Below are positions 1 through 11,335 of a stretch of 64,000 nt of DNA, in pieces. A program made the translations under genes and the position numbers. The notes under the pieces were generated by a model. That model was not told the DNA's origin and did no database searches. It was given only the letters and a program-made list of their open reading frames with translations. This DNA comes from Pipra filicauda (Eukaryota > Chordata > Aves > Passeriformes > Pipridae): contig NW_024103862.1 of NCBI RefSeq assembly GCF_003945595.2, positions 1 to 64,000 of the forward strand. The letters are read 5' to 3'. How positions within the stretch are numbered: position 1 is the stretch's first letter; the number at the start of each line of letters is the position of its first letter.

Positions 1-1549
1 GAATATGCCCATATTCTTTTCTTCAACCAGCACCAGATTTGTAATTCTACAAGTTTACAAATCAAGAGTTAGTTGTAATGGAGGGTGGAATGCTGAGCAC
101 TATGCCATAAATCCTCATAATGAATGCTAATATTAAAATTTATTTACAAAAGTGTTTTTATGTGGGAATTATAGACATGGCAAAGTTAGCATGAGCAACT
201 ACGGAGGGGACAAAATGATTTGCAGCAACCCAGAACACTTTGTAAGTGACAGCTGCTACAAAATAGTTTTAGTCACCAGAAGGGTCCTGGACACTGACTA
301 ATTTCCTCTTTCTTCACCATCTCGTCATCACATTGTATACATTTTTCAACACAGGAAAAATAATGCCAAAAGTAATAGTACTGATTTACTCCCACGGAGT
401 GGAGAGCAGACTTGGTACATTTTGCTTGATACTGTCATCTCAGCATCGTTTTGTTCTGAGGGCTCATCACACCTGGACAATTCTTCCAAGCTGACAAAAG
501 TGTCTTATTTGCATCATAGCACATTAGGAAGGAGAGATTTCACTTTTTATGCATTTTGAAATCCAGGGGACTCAGATCTGAATTTAGGGGCTGCACAAAT
601 GTTGCTTGCTGGAATAAAATTCCTTGTTGCTGATGGAGTTTATATCTTTAAACAGAAGCAAGTATTCTACTCACTTGAATACGCTGTCTTAACCTTTAAA
701 GAAATGAGGTTTTGCTGTATCCTTGTGGCAAATGAGCTGAGAGTGGATGTAGACCTTTCTATAGGTTTGGTCTCTGGATTAGATGTTTTATCTTGTTTTC
801 ATCACTAGCTTTGATTTCTCTTATATCATAGTGACAGGACCAATTTACGTAAATGTGGTATTTTTACAGGTACTAGACCAAATGCAAGATCCTATAGTTT
901 TTTAGTAATTCATTTCAGGTGAAGGATAACTCCCCTGATATGCAGACCTTTGACTGGAATGTGTTTCCTTCAACTCATTTATTGTCCTCTTTCTAAACTA
1001 TGGTTCAGATATTTAGTAAATGTTGTTTGGTGTTTTACGGCATTTCCATGGAAATAGCAACAAAAAAGCAGAGCAGTAAAATTTAAAAATATAGGCTCTG
1101 AAGCCTATAGTTGTACATCTCATAGTGTTAAATATGATTTTTTTAATGGAAGCTATTTATTATTCACCCTGTCTGCCCTTTCCTGCACACATATACTCAG
1201 CAGAGATTTTGTTGTAGTTTCCTCAGGGTTATATCATGTGGTCCACAATAAAATATAAGATCAGAATTACTGCTAGCATAAAGAAGTTTGTGGCAACCAA
1301 AAGCCTGGTTCGCAATTGATTATTGATTGATTACTGGTATCCTGATGTAGCCGTTCCATTAATACGAAAATAAAGAAAATTGCCTTGAAAGGAAAGAGGA
1401 AGCAATAGCTGTATATAAGGGGAGCTTTTTCCCCAGTACATCTTCTCCTTATTTTGTTTAGTTCAAGAGATGCAGCAGGATCATACTGAGGAAAGATAAA
1501 AGCATGGTAGTTCATAATGTTGTACTAGATTGCTTGTGTGGCTGTTTTA

Positions 1550-1996
1550 TAAAATCATAGATGGGCAGGTCATGTCTCCAGGATGAAGGACCACCGCCTC
1601 CCTAAGATCTTGCTTTATGGTGAACTTGCCACTGGCTGCCGCATGAGAGGAGCCCCCGAAGAAAATACAAGGACTCCCTGAAACAACATCTCAGCCGTGG
1701 CCAGATGGATCACCATAACTGGTCTACTCTGGCCTCCAATCGGGAAGGCCTGGAGACACCAAGCAGCTATAATGCAGCTGTCTCCTTTGAGAACACACCC
1801 AGGATCACCCTCGAGGAAAAAAGGCAACGAAGAAAGAAACGTGTATTGCAGAATACACCATCTAAGGAGTCTTTCTGCTGTGCCTTTTGCAATCGGATTT
1901 GTCTGTCACGTATTGGCCTCATAAGCCACCAGCGTGCCTGCAGCAAATGTGGATAGAGCCTTCCCAAATCTTCGTTCGCGAAGCCTAGCCATGAGA
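1550..1996 (+). mobile_element. RTE-like non-LTR retrotransposon, 3' end (decayed)
   Basis: This is a broken C-terminal end of a LINE reverse-transcriptase ORF. From 1559 the frame reads RWAGHVSRMKDHRLPKILLYGEL and on to GAPE. It then shifts near 1650-1657 to a second frame reading RKYKDSLK, then MDHHNWSTLAS (from 1705), EEKRQRRKKR, and finally a C2HC finger-like motif with Cys59, Cys62, His75 and Cys79 counted from 1705 (C-x2-C-x12-H-x3-C, containing SRIGLISHQRAC). The stop is at about 1954-1956. The GHV-RM, LYGEL, YKDSLK and SRIGL-SH blocks recur at the end of RTE-type endonuclease/reverse-transcriptase ORFs in many animals, often deposited as craniofacial development protein 2-like. The DNA after the stop, with GCGAAGCCTAGCCATGA, resembles the short 3' end of such elements before their trinucleotide tail. 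The class assignment comes from memory of the family. The coding decay and the isolated fragment are seen directly. Confidence 0.65.
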
Positions 1997-4647
1997 GCAG
2001 AATAGATTTTAACAATTCTGCAAGTCTTTATCATTTCTGTAAAAAGGTCTAGAGACCTAAATTTATGATATTCTATGATAAACAAAACTCAGTACCTAGA
2101 AATGACTGAAAGTTTTCAATTTCACATCCTTTGTTTGGTAAGTGTACAACATACAAAAATCAAATGGCTATAAAGTGGTCACATTATACAGCTTACTGGG
2201 CTTTTACCTAAACCACAGAATGCACATCTTGGGCCTTAGGAAAGAATTTGTCTTTCTTTTGCTTTCCCTTAAAACTCAAGAATTGAAGGTCAGTTACAAG
2301 AAAAAACCTGCTTCACTTAGCTTTAGGATAACACAGAAAATATTAAATCTAATGTAACCAGTGTTAGCATTTAAACATACATAGAAAGGAAAATGAAATT
2401 ACATCAGGAAGAGATCAATATATATTCCAGTATGTAGTAGAAAAATATGTATGTATGTCAGAAAATTGCTTAAATACTCAAAAGAGGGCAAGGAAGAAAA
2501 CTGTGGGAGTGGCAATAGGGCAGGGAAATAAGTATTAATGTGTTTGGAGTAAAAAGGGTGTTAACAAGGATGCAGATCTCTTGAAGAGTGATAGAATCAT
2601 CAGATTACTTAAAAATACAGAAGTGATCTCTTAATATTTCTTCTCCATTTTTGGGGAAAAAAGTAAAGAAGTAAATGATAGAGGTATTTAAAAAATAATG
2701 ATGATAAAATATTTTTGATCCCATGATAATTTGAGAGGATGTCTAGTACTAAATATTAAAATATTAGACATTTTGAAAAGAATGTGTATCTCGCATTCAG
2801 AGGTTTTGAAAGAGTTAGGTGAGGACTTCTCTCAGGCTTTGATCTTGGCTTTTACCATATTTTGAAACACCAGAGAAGTTCCAGAAGATAGCTAATGTTG
2901 CATAATAATTTAGAAGGAATTTTAAGTAAATTATTTACATTATTTATATTAGGTGTTTAACAATGCACTTAATTGGGCAATTTATGAAAGAACAATCAAG
3001 AAATAAAAGTGTTATGGAATTTATATGGCATTCCTTAAATACACTAAAAATACATTAACTCTAGTTCTCAGAATGTAACCACTTCCTCAGGGATTTCTGT
3101 GTAAGAATATTATGTTTAAAGGCTATATTCCTAATGGTTATGTAAGTGCTTTGGGTCCTGTGCTGCCAGTGATTTCAATAATGACCAAAAGAAAACCTAA
3201 AATAATAATTTATAAGATTTACAGGAATGAAAAGGTAGGGAAGTGGTAAATAACAAAGATAAATATTGAAATTCTATTGTTCTTGTCTCCAAAAAGACCC
3301 AAACCTCCAAAATATTTAGAATCCTGTAACTGTTATACCATGATTGTTCTGTTGTTTTGGGGGTCTTTCTAAAAACCAACCTGAATGTGAGCTTTACATG
3401 TCTACTAAAAAACCAGAAGCATTATTGTAGTACCTTTTAAAATGGATTAATCATGTCTCTTGGGAGAAGAACTCTAACTTATTATGTCTGACATGCTTTT
3501 GGCCAAGATAGACTTTATCTTGTAATTGCATTGCTTTTGGTGGGTCAAAGAAAGCATCTTTGAGGAAAAGTTTATGTGGCAGTTTTGAGTAATTGCCTTA
3601 TGTCAAGTTATCATTGTCTCTGAAGAATCAGACCACCACATTTAAAAAAATATTTCTCCACATCAAAGTGGATATTGTTATTCTTCAAAAGAATATCAGT
3701 GTGAAGATTGTGGAAAAGAACTTCAACATTCAGTTCTTTGAAAAGAACTACTTTGTTACATTAACGCTGTACCCTAGTTTAATCACTGAAAGACAGTCTT
3801 TTAGAAGACATATAGTATATAAATCTCGTTGATTTCAAAATAGTTTTTGATTTCAAATACAAGAGTTTAATTCTTAGGCAGGCAGTGTTAGATGTTATCA
3901 AATATGAGTCAATAACCAACTTTACAATGTTTCTGAAAGCAGGTAGATGTGAAATGCAAACTAACACACAGAAAAAGATACATTGAACAAGTAAAATTAG
4001 CAAATACCTAAAGAGTTGTATTTGATGCAAGAATTCAGTCTTTTAATAACCATGTCATAAAGGGCCGAGAAGGCCTGTCTGTAGAGCCAACTTCAGGTGT
4101 AGGACGTTGCTTGGAGTTATAAGAAGCTATGGTCAGAAAGGGCTCCCTTAACAGCTGGTTTCCATCTTCTGCCCACACCTTTTCCTTATCCTGGTGCTGT
4201 GGTTACCTCTGGGATTTAGATTCTGTGGAATGCTGACTGCTATAGGTTAGTTTGTCCTACTGCTTGGTGGAGATGAGAAGCCACAAAGTAGTTCTTCCCC
4301 TGGAATAAAGACTTCACAGCAGATGACTGGATGCAGTGCTGGTGTGGAGACAGTGTGGGTTAGTGTGGGTGGTCCTGTGAGAGCATCAGACATAATCCTG
4401 ACCTCCTCACACATACACATGCTTCACTGAACCTGGTAGTATTCCTGGGGAAAGAGCTTTTGGTTTAAATTACTTTATTGTTATGGTATGAAAATTTTCA
4501 TGCTTATAAGATTTACAGGGTTTCTATTGTTCAGAAAAGGGAACTATTTTGAATCTAGATAGACTGTATATGTGATTGGGCCAGAATTTCAGAATGAGTT
4601 CTATACAATTGCTTGTGTATCCAAAGAGTTAGGGACACTGAATTAGT

Positions 4648-4760
4648 TACATATACATATGCACATATGTATATATCCATATAAATAAATATATTTGTGT
4701 GTGTATGTATAACTGTAAATGTTAATGTATATATGCAATTTGTACAGATATATATTATGA
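4648..4760. repeat. AT/GT-rich simple sequence
   Basis: Imperfect TA, CATATG and TGTG repeats (ACATATACATATGCACATATG, then ATATATTTGTGTGTGTATG) run for about 110 bp. This is a degenerate dinucleotide microsatellite and no function is implied. Confidence 0.7.
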
Positions 4761-7700
4761 ACTAACTCCCTGCACATTTGGATATTTGCATGGATATGCA
4801 TGATTTGACTTCATGTCTGATGTCAGCCTTCTCAAACAGACCATACACAGCTTTATAGGGAGAAAGGTAGAATCCTTTTATAAGAAGTGTCTCCATTGTT
4901 TTAACTACAAGGCTCTTCCTTAATAATAAAACCCCCCACATTTGGATACTTTGGGATATATTGTAAGGGAAGGCTTAGAAATAGAAATCAAAGAACTCTG
5001 TTCTGCTTCCAGCTCTTTCAAAGACTTGGTTGAATGACTTCAATGAAACATTTTTGGATAAATTATATATTCCTTTTTCACTAGCTTCTATTTTCTGTAA
5101 GACCTCTTACAAACTTAGGATGGGGAATGCAAAATGATAACTTCTAATAAAATTGAAAAAAGGAAATGAACTCTGAAGGTGACTGAAAATGTAATGCAAC
5201 AACATAATCTAGTTAAATAAACTTTGCAAATAGTAAAAAAAAAATCACACTTATGATTTAGTGTTCCCAGTAGACAGACTCAGCATTTTTCACTGACTTA
5301 TGATTGAAATCTTGGCCCGGTGGTATATTCCTGTGTTTGTGTAACGGGAATAAATCCTAACTGGAAGATCTTTATTCCCAGAGAAATGTTTGCAATAAGA
5401 CAGAAACAGGATGTGAAGAGAAAAAGGAGATAGAAAGATGATGGTTCCTTGTGTGTTCCTAAAGCCATGTAGCATCTCCAGGCTTTCAGTATGGAGTGAC
5501 AGCTTTAATTTACAGTTGAAATTGGAGACATTTTTATAGCTCTGCATTCGATTCTTTTATGTGGGTAGTACAAAGAACTTATCAGAACAAGCATGGCTTT
5601 TAAACCACAAGATACTTTAGGGTATATACTGTAAATCAGAAGTAGGACCCTGAATTTATATTTAGAAAAAAATGTACCATACGTTGGATCATTAGAGAGT
5701 CAAAATGGAGATAAGATTAAAGGTATACCCGAGAACCTATATATCTTGTACCTTATCCCTGTCCTATTATTCCTATTCATTCTTCACTTTTAAGAAATGA
5801 ATTTGTTTTGACTGTGGATAAAAATAGGAAGAAGGTGGATTGGGTATCTTACCTGGTTAAACTGGTGTTCACTGCAGAACAGGCAATATAGCTAATAGTT
5901 ATCTTAACGTACATTGTGTATATTATGTTAAAATTTAGAATTTTAAAACAGGAAGCCTGGTAAAAGGCCATGGAAGTGCTAATTGAATTAAAACACAAGG
6001 TACAGCCGTACTACCAAACAGAGAAGGGAACAGCAGGCTTCTCTGCACTTTCTGTGGTGTGCCTGTGGTGCAAAGCCATAACTGCTCTTGTGTGCGCTTT
6101 TCTTCTTTTCCAAGAGGTAAGCTTGAAATAAAAAGTGAAAACTGTGCAGTTTGCAGCATCTTAGAGTTGTGTTTTTTACAACATTAAAGAAGGTTGTATG
6201 TATTTATTGTCTAGCAGTGGTAGGGGAAATAGGGAGGTTGAGTATGGGAGTATGTAGAAGTGCTTGAAAATCAAAAGCCTCCTGGGGCCACTTGTGTGAA
6301 AGGTATTTTTAAGAGTAGGTCTGGAAGTCAACTACCAGGAGCAAGTAATCCACAAGAAAGTTGAATTACATTTGAAAAAGTGAATTTGGATTTTGTCCTT
6401 GTCTTTTTAGTGTAGAGCAAATTGCCTATTTACTGGATAAATATTTTGCGTGCTTCCAGGTACTCATCTGAATAAAAACAGTATTTCAGCTGGAACAGCG
6501 TTTTTCTGACTTTTGTAGAAGAGTACATTATAATGAAGGAGATATGATGAGTTTACAGCAGAGAGTAAAAGTAGTGATGACAGCCTCTCACTGTATTTTG
6601 TAAGTAGTCATAAGACACAGATAAAGGTTGATATTTTATTCATATTATCGGGTTGCAATAGCCTTGCAAGTAGTAATAGATTGCAATAAAGTGCCCCTAG
6701 GAATTCAAGAACATAAACATGGCCATGCTGAATCAGAGCAAATACTTAGATAATCCATTAGTGCTCACATTTTTAGAGAAAGAGTGCTAGAAACATTCAA
6801 GGACTTTGGGGGGGATTTTGACAGTCAGAGACTGTATGAAAAGACAGTGTTAATACATTACCCATTTACAATCAAAAGAGGTTATTGTTTAATTAATTTT
6901 ACCAAATAATTACAGTAAGAAGTATTTTATACCTTCCTAACATACTATGCAGCTGACTCTTGAGCATGAAACAGCTTCTTGTTCCCCACATTTCTCTTGT
7001 AAGGGATAAGGGATGGAGACGTGACAGAGTGCAAAGGGCACTAAACCCAACATAAACTGCATCTTTCCTGGGTGCTATGGTTCACTTTGATTCTTCCGTA
7101 AAAGTAGAGGCATGTCATTAAAATTCATCATTGATATTTGTCTCCAGAGTAACCCCAGATCAGAATAGGTAGACATCAACTCTTAATTAAGGCCAGGAAT
7201 AAAAGATCTGTGAGGTATAAATTTAATTGTGAGAGTGGCTGTATTGTGGTATATTTCTGAACAAGTAAACTGTTTGTCACCTTGTTGAGCATTAAATAGC
7301 AAAACATAACTTATGTGATATATTTGCTGTCTATTTTTGGAATCCAAACATTTTGACAAACATAAAGCCACCAGCACTTTAAGGTGTGTATGATTTACTT
7401 CAGGTTCTAGGAATCCATTAGAAATACTTAGTACACCAGATATTACACAAAAATGCAGTAATCATCGTGATTAAGAGTTTACAGAAGAGTGTGTTGGAGA
7501 CACACAAGGGTTACTTTGATCCTGAAGCAGTAAAAGGAAGACCTTGGATTTAGTGGGCTGCGTGTCCCAGAGGAGATGTGTGAATATGGCAAGATGAAGA
7601 AGATGAAGATGATGGCAAGATGAAATGAGATGTGATGGCTCAAGTGGAAGCAGGAATAAACATTTGCATCCTCTCCAACTCTGAAGTTACAAAGGAGATG

Positions 7701-8495
7701 AGACAAAAAAGACATGGAGATCTTGCCTCATATGGAAAAGTATGGCAGCTTTTCATTGTATCAGCTTCTTCCATATTACTCCCATCTGCTGAATCACTGG
7801 ATTAAAAAGGTTTCTCTTCTGACAGTGGATTTTCGGGAGCTCCTGCAAGATAATGCATGTTTATCATTTCTTGCCATGGCATCAGATAAGGCAGACTTGC
7901 CTTGTCTTTATGCCTATTCCAGCAGTGATAAAAAAAAAGATTACAGCACGCCTTCCCTGAGGCCTGAAAACTCTCTGTCATAGACTGATTGCTTAGCCCT
8001 GCTGAAAACAGGTGTCTCTCGCCAGGGAGATGAAGCTGGAATAAAAAAGCCTACAGTGACTGAAATCCACTGGATGTACAAGTATGTGACTGCCTAATGT
8101 GGTTACTGGTATTCACAATGACAGCTAGCATTATATTTTCTCGCCACGGTCTTCCCTTTCTCAACTTGCACAGTAAAATTAAATGAGGCAGAAGGTCTGC
8201 AGCAGGGTTTTTTTCTGGGTTTAAAGGCTTCCCTTCACATTTTGTACTTAATCCGTCTATTTTGGGTAGATAAAATGTGAGTAAGAAAGGAAGGCAAATA
8301 ACATTTTTATCCTCTCAGTCTTTTCAAGGTTCTTTTCACTAACTTTTAAGAATGACTTTCACAGTAGTAAGACCTTCACACAAATATTAAAGATAAAATA
8401 GGCATATTTGATAGTCATAATTTTGGTCACCATAATTTCTCACTTTTAGTAATACTGTGCTCAAGTAAGAGTTTGGAATAATCTGATTAATTTCC

Positions 8496-8512
8496 TTTTT
8501 TTTTTTTTTTTT
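8496..8512. repeat. T17 homopolymer
   Basis: Seventeen consecutive T follow TTTCC and are followed by GGCTTAAT. It may be an old poly(A) tail on the minus strand or slippage-grown sequence. No retrocopy was recognised beside it. Confidence 0.85.
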
Positions 8513-9647
8513 GGCTTAATTGTGAAAGTAAGTCATACCACTGAAATTTCAAGACCACAACCCTACTTCAACAGGGAAAAAGTGGATAAAAATCTACCAT
8601 CATATAAGTAGTACTACTTCTTGGAAGTCTTGTATTAGATAGAATTTTGTAAAGTCAAATTTGGTAGAGTTATACTTTCCAGCCTTATGCTTATTGGGCA
8701 GGTGAGAATATTTTCTAGCACTGCAAACTATGTGCATGCAATTTGTGTCTTTTGCAGTAATGCAGGCAAAGTAAACATTCTAATGCTTGCTTAATGCCCT
8801 GCTCATTGGCACTGCAGTGTTCCAACTGCATGTGCTGTCATTAATATGACCTTCAATGGTTCTATAATAAATTTCTCTAGATGGTATCTTCCAAAAGTCT
8901 CACTGTGGCCTGTAGTCCCAATAGTTCTGAGAGCAAATGCTGGAGATTTCTGATTCCCAAGTGTAATTTTTTTCAACCATGGAGCCAGCAGTACTGTCGT
9001 CCTCTGCAGATACTTGGGGTACATTTATTTTTATATTCAATTCACTGATCAATTGATTGTTTGGTCCTAAATTGTTTTTTACTGCAAGTATCTCTAATCA
9101 GGTTCTGATTCATCTGACATTCATTTTGCTTAAGTTAACATCATGATTTAATAGAGGAAATTGCATAGAGCTGTGAAGTTCCAGTCACTTTATAAAGATC
9201 TTCCTTTATCTCGTAGAGCCGAGAGTGAAATTTGACAGTTCTACCATTTCGCACAGTTACCATTTATATCATCCTGTAGCTCATACAAGCCTGAACAACC
9301 CCATTGACTTCACTGGGGTTACTGCTGACACCAAGGGTTCCAGATTCTGATGCTGGTATGACTGCCCTCAGATTTTCCATGGCCTTTGCTCTAAACTTGT
9401 CCTAGCTTCTTACTTATTACTGTCTCCTTTTGTCCTCCTTAAGAAAACTAATTTGCTCAAGTTTATAAATTTGATCCCGATTAAGTCATATCAGATCTGC
9501 CACAACAGTAAAACCAGCAAGTTTTGAAGACAGAAACATGCCTTGGAGTGTCCTGTATTTTCTCAAAGAAAATATCTTTTCCAAAGAGACTGTCATAGTA
9601 CATGTGCTGAATTCACTAGAAATTATATAGTGAAAGGCACTGAAAAA

Positions 9648-9706
9648 GGAAATGCTTTTACTGTGAGGGTGACCAAACACTGGCACAGGTTGCCCAGAGA
9701 GGCAAC
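9648..9706 (+). mobile_element. CR1 LINE 3' fragment, cut by adjoining LTR
   Basis: The stretch GGAAATGCTTTTACTGTGAG followed by GGTGACCAAACACTGGCACA and GGTTGCCCAGAGAGG matches the well-known end-of-ORF2 region of avian CR1 in sense orientation. Only about 60 bp are recognisable. On the right it passes directly into LTR sequence at about 9707, so its own 3' end is missing. The call rests on recall of the CR1 consensus. Confidence 0.7.
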
Positions 9707-9980
9707 ACACTGTTATGTGTGCTGGAGCCCTGCTTCTCAGAGAAGTGGCCGACCATTGCTGCTTATAGGACGTAGAGATTAACTGCTGGCTTCTGCTTTG
9801 TGTGCGTGCACACTGCTTTTGCTTTCGCTTTCTTTTTTGCATAAATACAAACTGCCTTATCGCAACCCACGGTTTGTGTTGTTTTCTTTTCCCACCTTAC
9901 TCTCTCCCCTGTCCGGCTGGGAAGGGGAGGGATAGAGCAGCTGGGTGGGCACCTGGCGTTCAGCCAAGGTGAACCCACCG
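9707..9980 (+). mobile_element. 5'-truncated ERVL-like LTR (3' half)
   Basis: This is the right half of an avian endogenous retrovirus LTR. It shares, block by block, the layout of the complete LTR at 51343-51894: a GGAGCCCTGCTTCTC block (compare AAGCTCTGCTTCCC), a CTTTTGCTTTCGCTTT-like stretch, AAACTGCCTTATCGCAACCCAC, a short C/T-rich stretch, and the closing GCTGGGTGGGCACCTGG followed by CAGCCAAGGTGAACCCA. The left half (about 300 bp in the complete copy) is absent, and CR1 sequence takes its place. No retroviral gene frame accompanies it. Confidence 0.8.
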
Positions 9981-11274
9981 TACTTGCACAGAACACTAGG
10001 GCCGATATTTTTGTTATCTGTACACAGCCTATGCAGTCCAAATTGTCTGGATGATACATTACTGTGCTACAGCTCAGAAAAGCACAACACAGAAGTGTGA
10101 TACAAATTGTCTATTGTGCTCTTACCTCAGTTGTATAGGAACATTACATATGTACAGTTAACACAAACTGACAAACGTTTTGGGAATTTTGCAAATCTTT
10201 GGGATCAGTACTCTGAAATCCAAAGAAGAAATCTTGTACCATGGGAATCTATCATACTCCGTGACTTCAGATCAATCTCTGTCTTCCCTTTTGCCTGTGC
10301 AGTCTTGCTGAGCATCTCCAGATAATTAGAGATAATTACCTCTAGCCTTTGAACAGCATTGGTGTCTTTTGTGACATTCTGGTAGCACCCCTGCTTTCCT
10401 TAACTTGTTTGTTCTGTTCTAAGCCTTTTGAGAGACAATTGACAAGTATGGGTATGTCTTGGCTGCGCTTAGGAATGGACAAAAGAGCTGCTGGAAAAGG
10501 TTTGACTGATGGGATAAATAGAGAGAACACTGCTGAGATAAATGAAGAGCTGCACTGAATATCACTAGCTATCATCTTTTTGTTGTGCATACTGAAATAC
10601 CAGCAGTGGGGCTAGTGGAGAGTGGCAGGAATTGTGAAGGTAAAGAGAGATAATTACTGCTTCTATGGTTTGCAAGGACAAGGCTAGATAAACTTTTTTA
10701 AAACACTGAAGGTCAACTGCTATGGAGAAAAACCAGAATTTGGAGGATTAAAGGGACATAACAAGACAAATGGAAGTAAACCACTGAGAGATGAATTAAG
10801 TTCTGTTAAAATCAGACTAAAAAGTTAGGATTAAACAATTTGAACACTTATTTTATGAGAGTTCAAAATATATCGCATACAAAGAACTTCTGCACTTCTA
10901 TATTTTTACCTTAGAGTTTCAAAATGACCCTGAAAGGTATCATCCCTAAATACTTGTTTTATATTCAGATCATAATTCATTCCTCTCTCTTATGAACTAT
11001 GAATTACTAGTTAGTGCCAAGAAGTAAAAATGTTTTTATTTGATTCCAAATGAGATTAGGTATTTCCACTGCAAAATGAACACAGGGGGAGTTTGTCTGC
11101 ACATCTAGAAGAACTCTGGCCACCATGTTCAGGAAAAATGAATTAAAGGTGGAGCAAGTAGTGTTTGAATGATGATGTTTTGGAGCGGCATTTGAGAAAG
11201 CGCAGAGGGATCAAGCCAGTTTAGGTAGAACATAAACAATTCTTAAAATGAATTGAGAGTAGAGTTGATTTTGG

Positions 11275-11335
11275 TGTTGAGGAGTTGGTTTAGATGACCC
11301 AAAGGGCATCTTTTAGTCCCCTGTAACTCTGTAAC
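11275..11335 (+). mobile_element. Possible degraded CR1 3' tail
   Basis: The sequence GAGTTGGTTTAGATGACCC with a following AACTCTGTAAC resembles the CR1 3'-UTR signature (GTTGGACTAGATGACC... CAACTCTATGAT) after heavy decay. Only about 60 bp can be compared, so this is tentative. Confidence 0.35.

Noticed and set aside
3593..3832. 79-codon + frame rich in Lys, Ile and Phe
   Set aside because: Its composition simply reflects AT-rich DNA and it has no family resemblance.
9486..10059. Minus frames of 118 and 98 codons
   Set aside because: They straddle unique intron, CR1 and LTR sequence, which no real gene would do here. Composition is non-coding.
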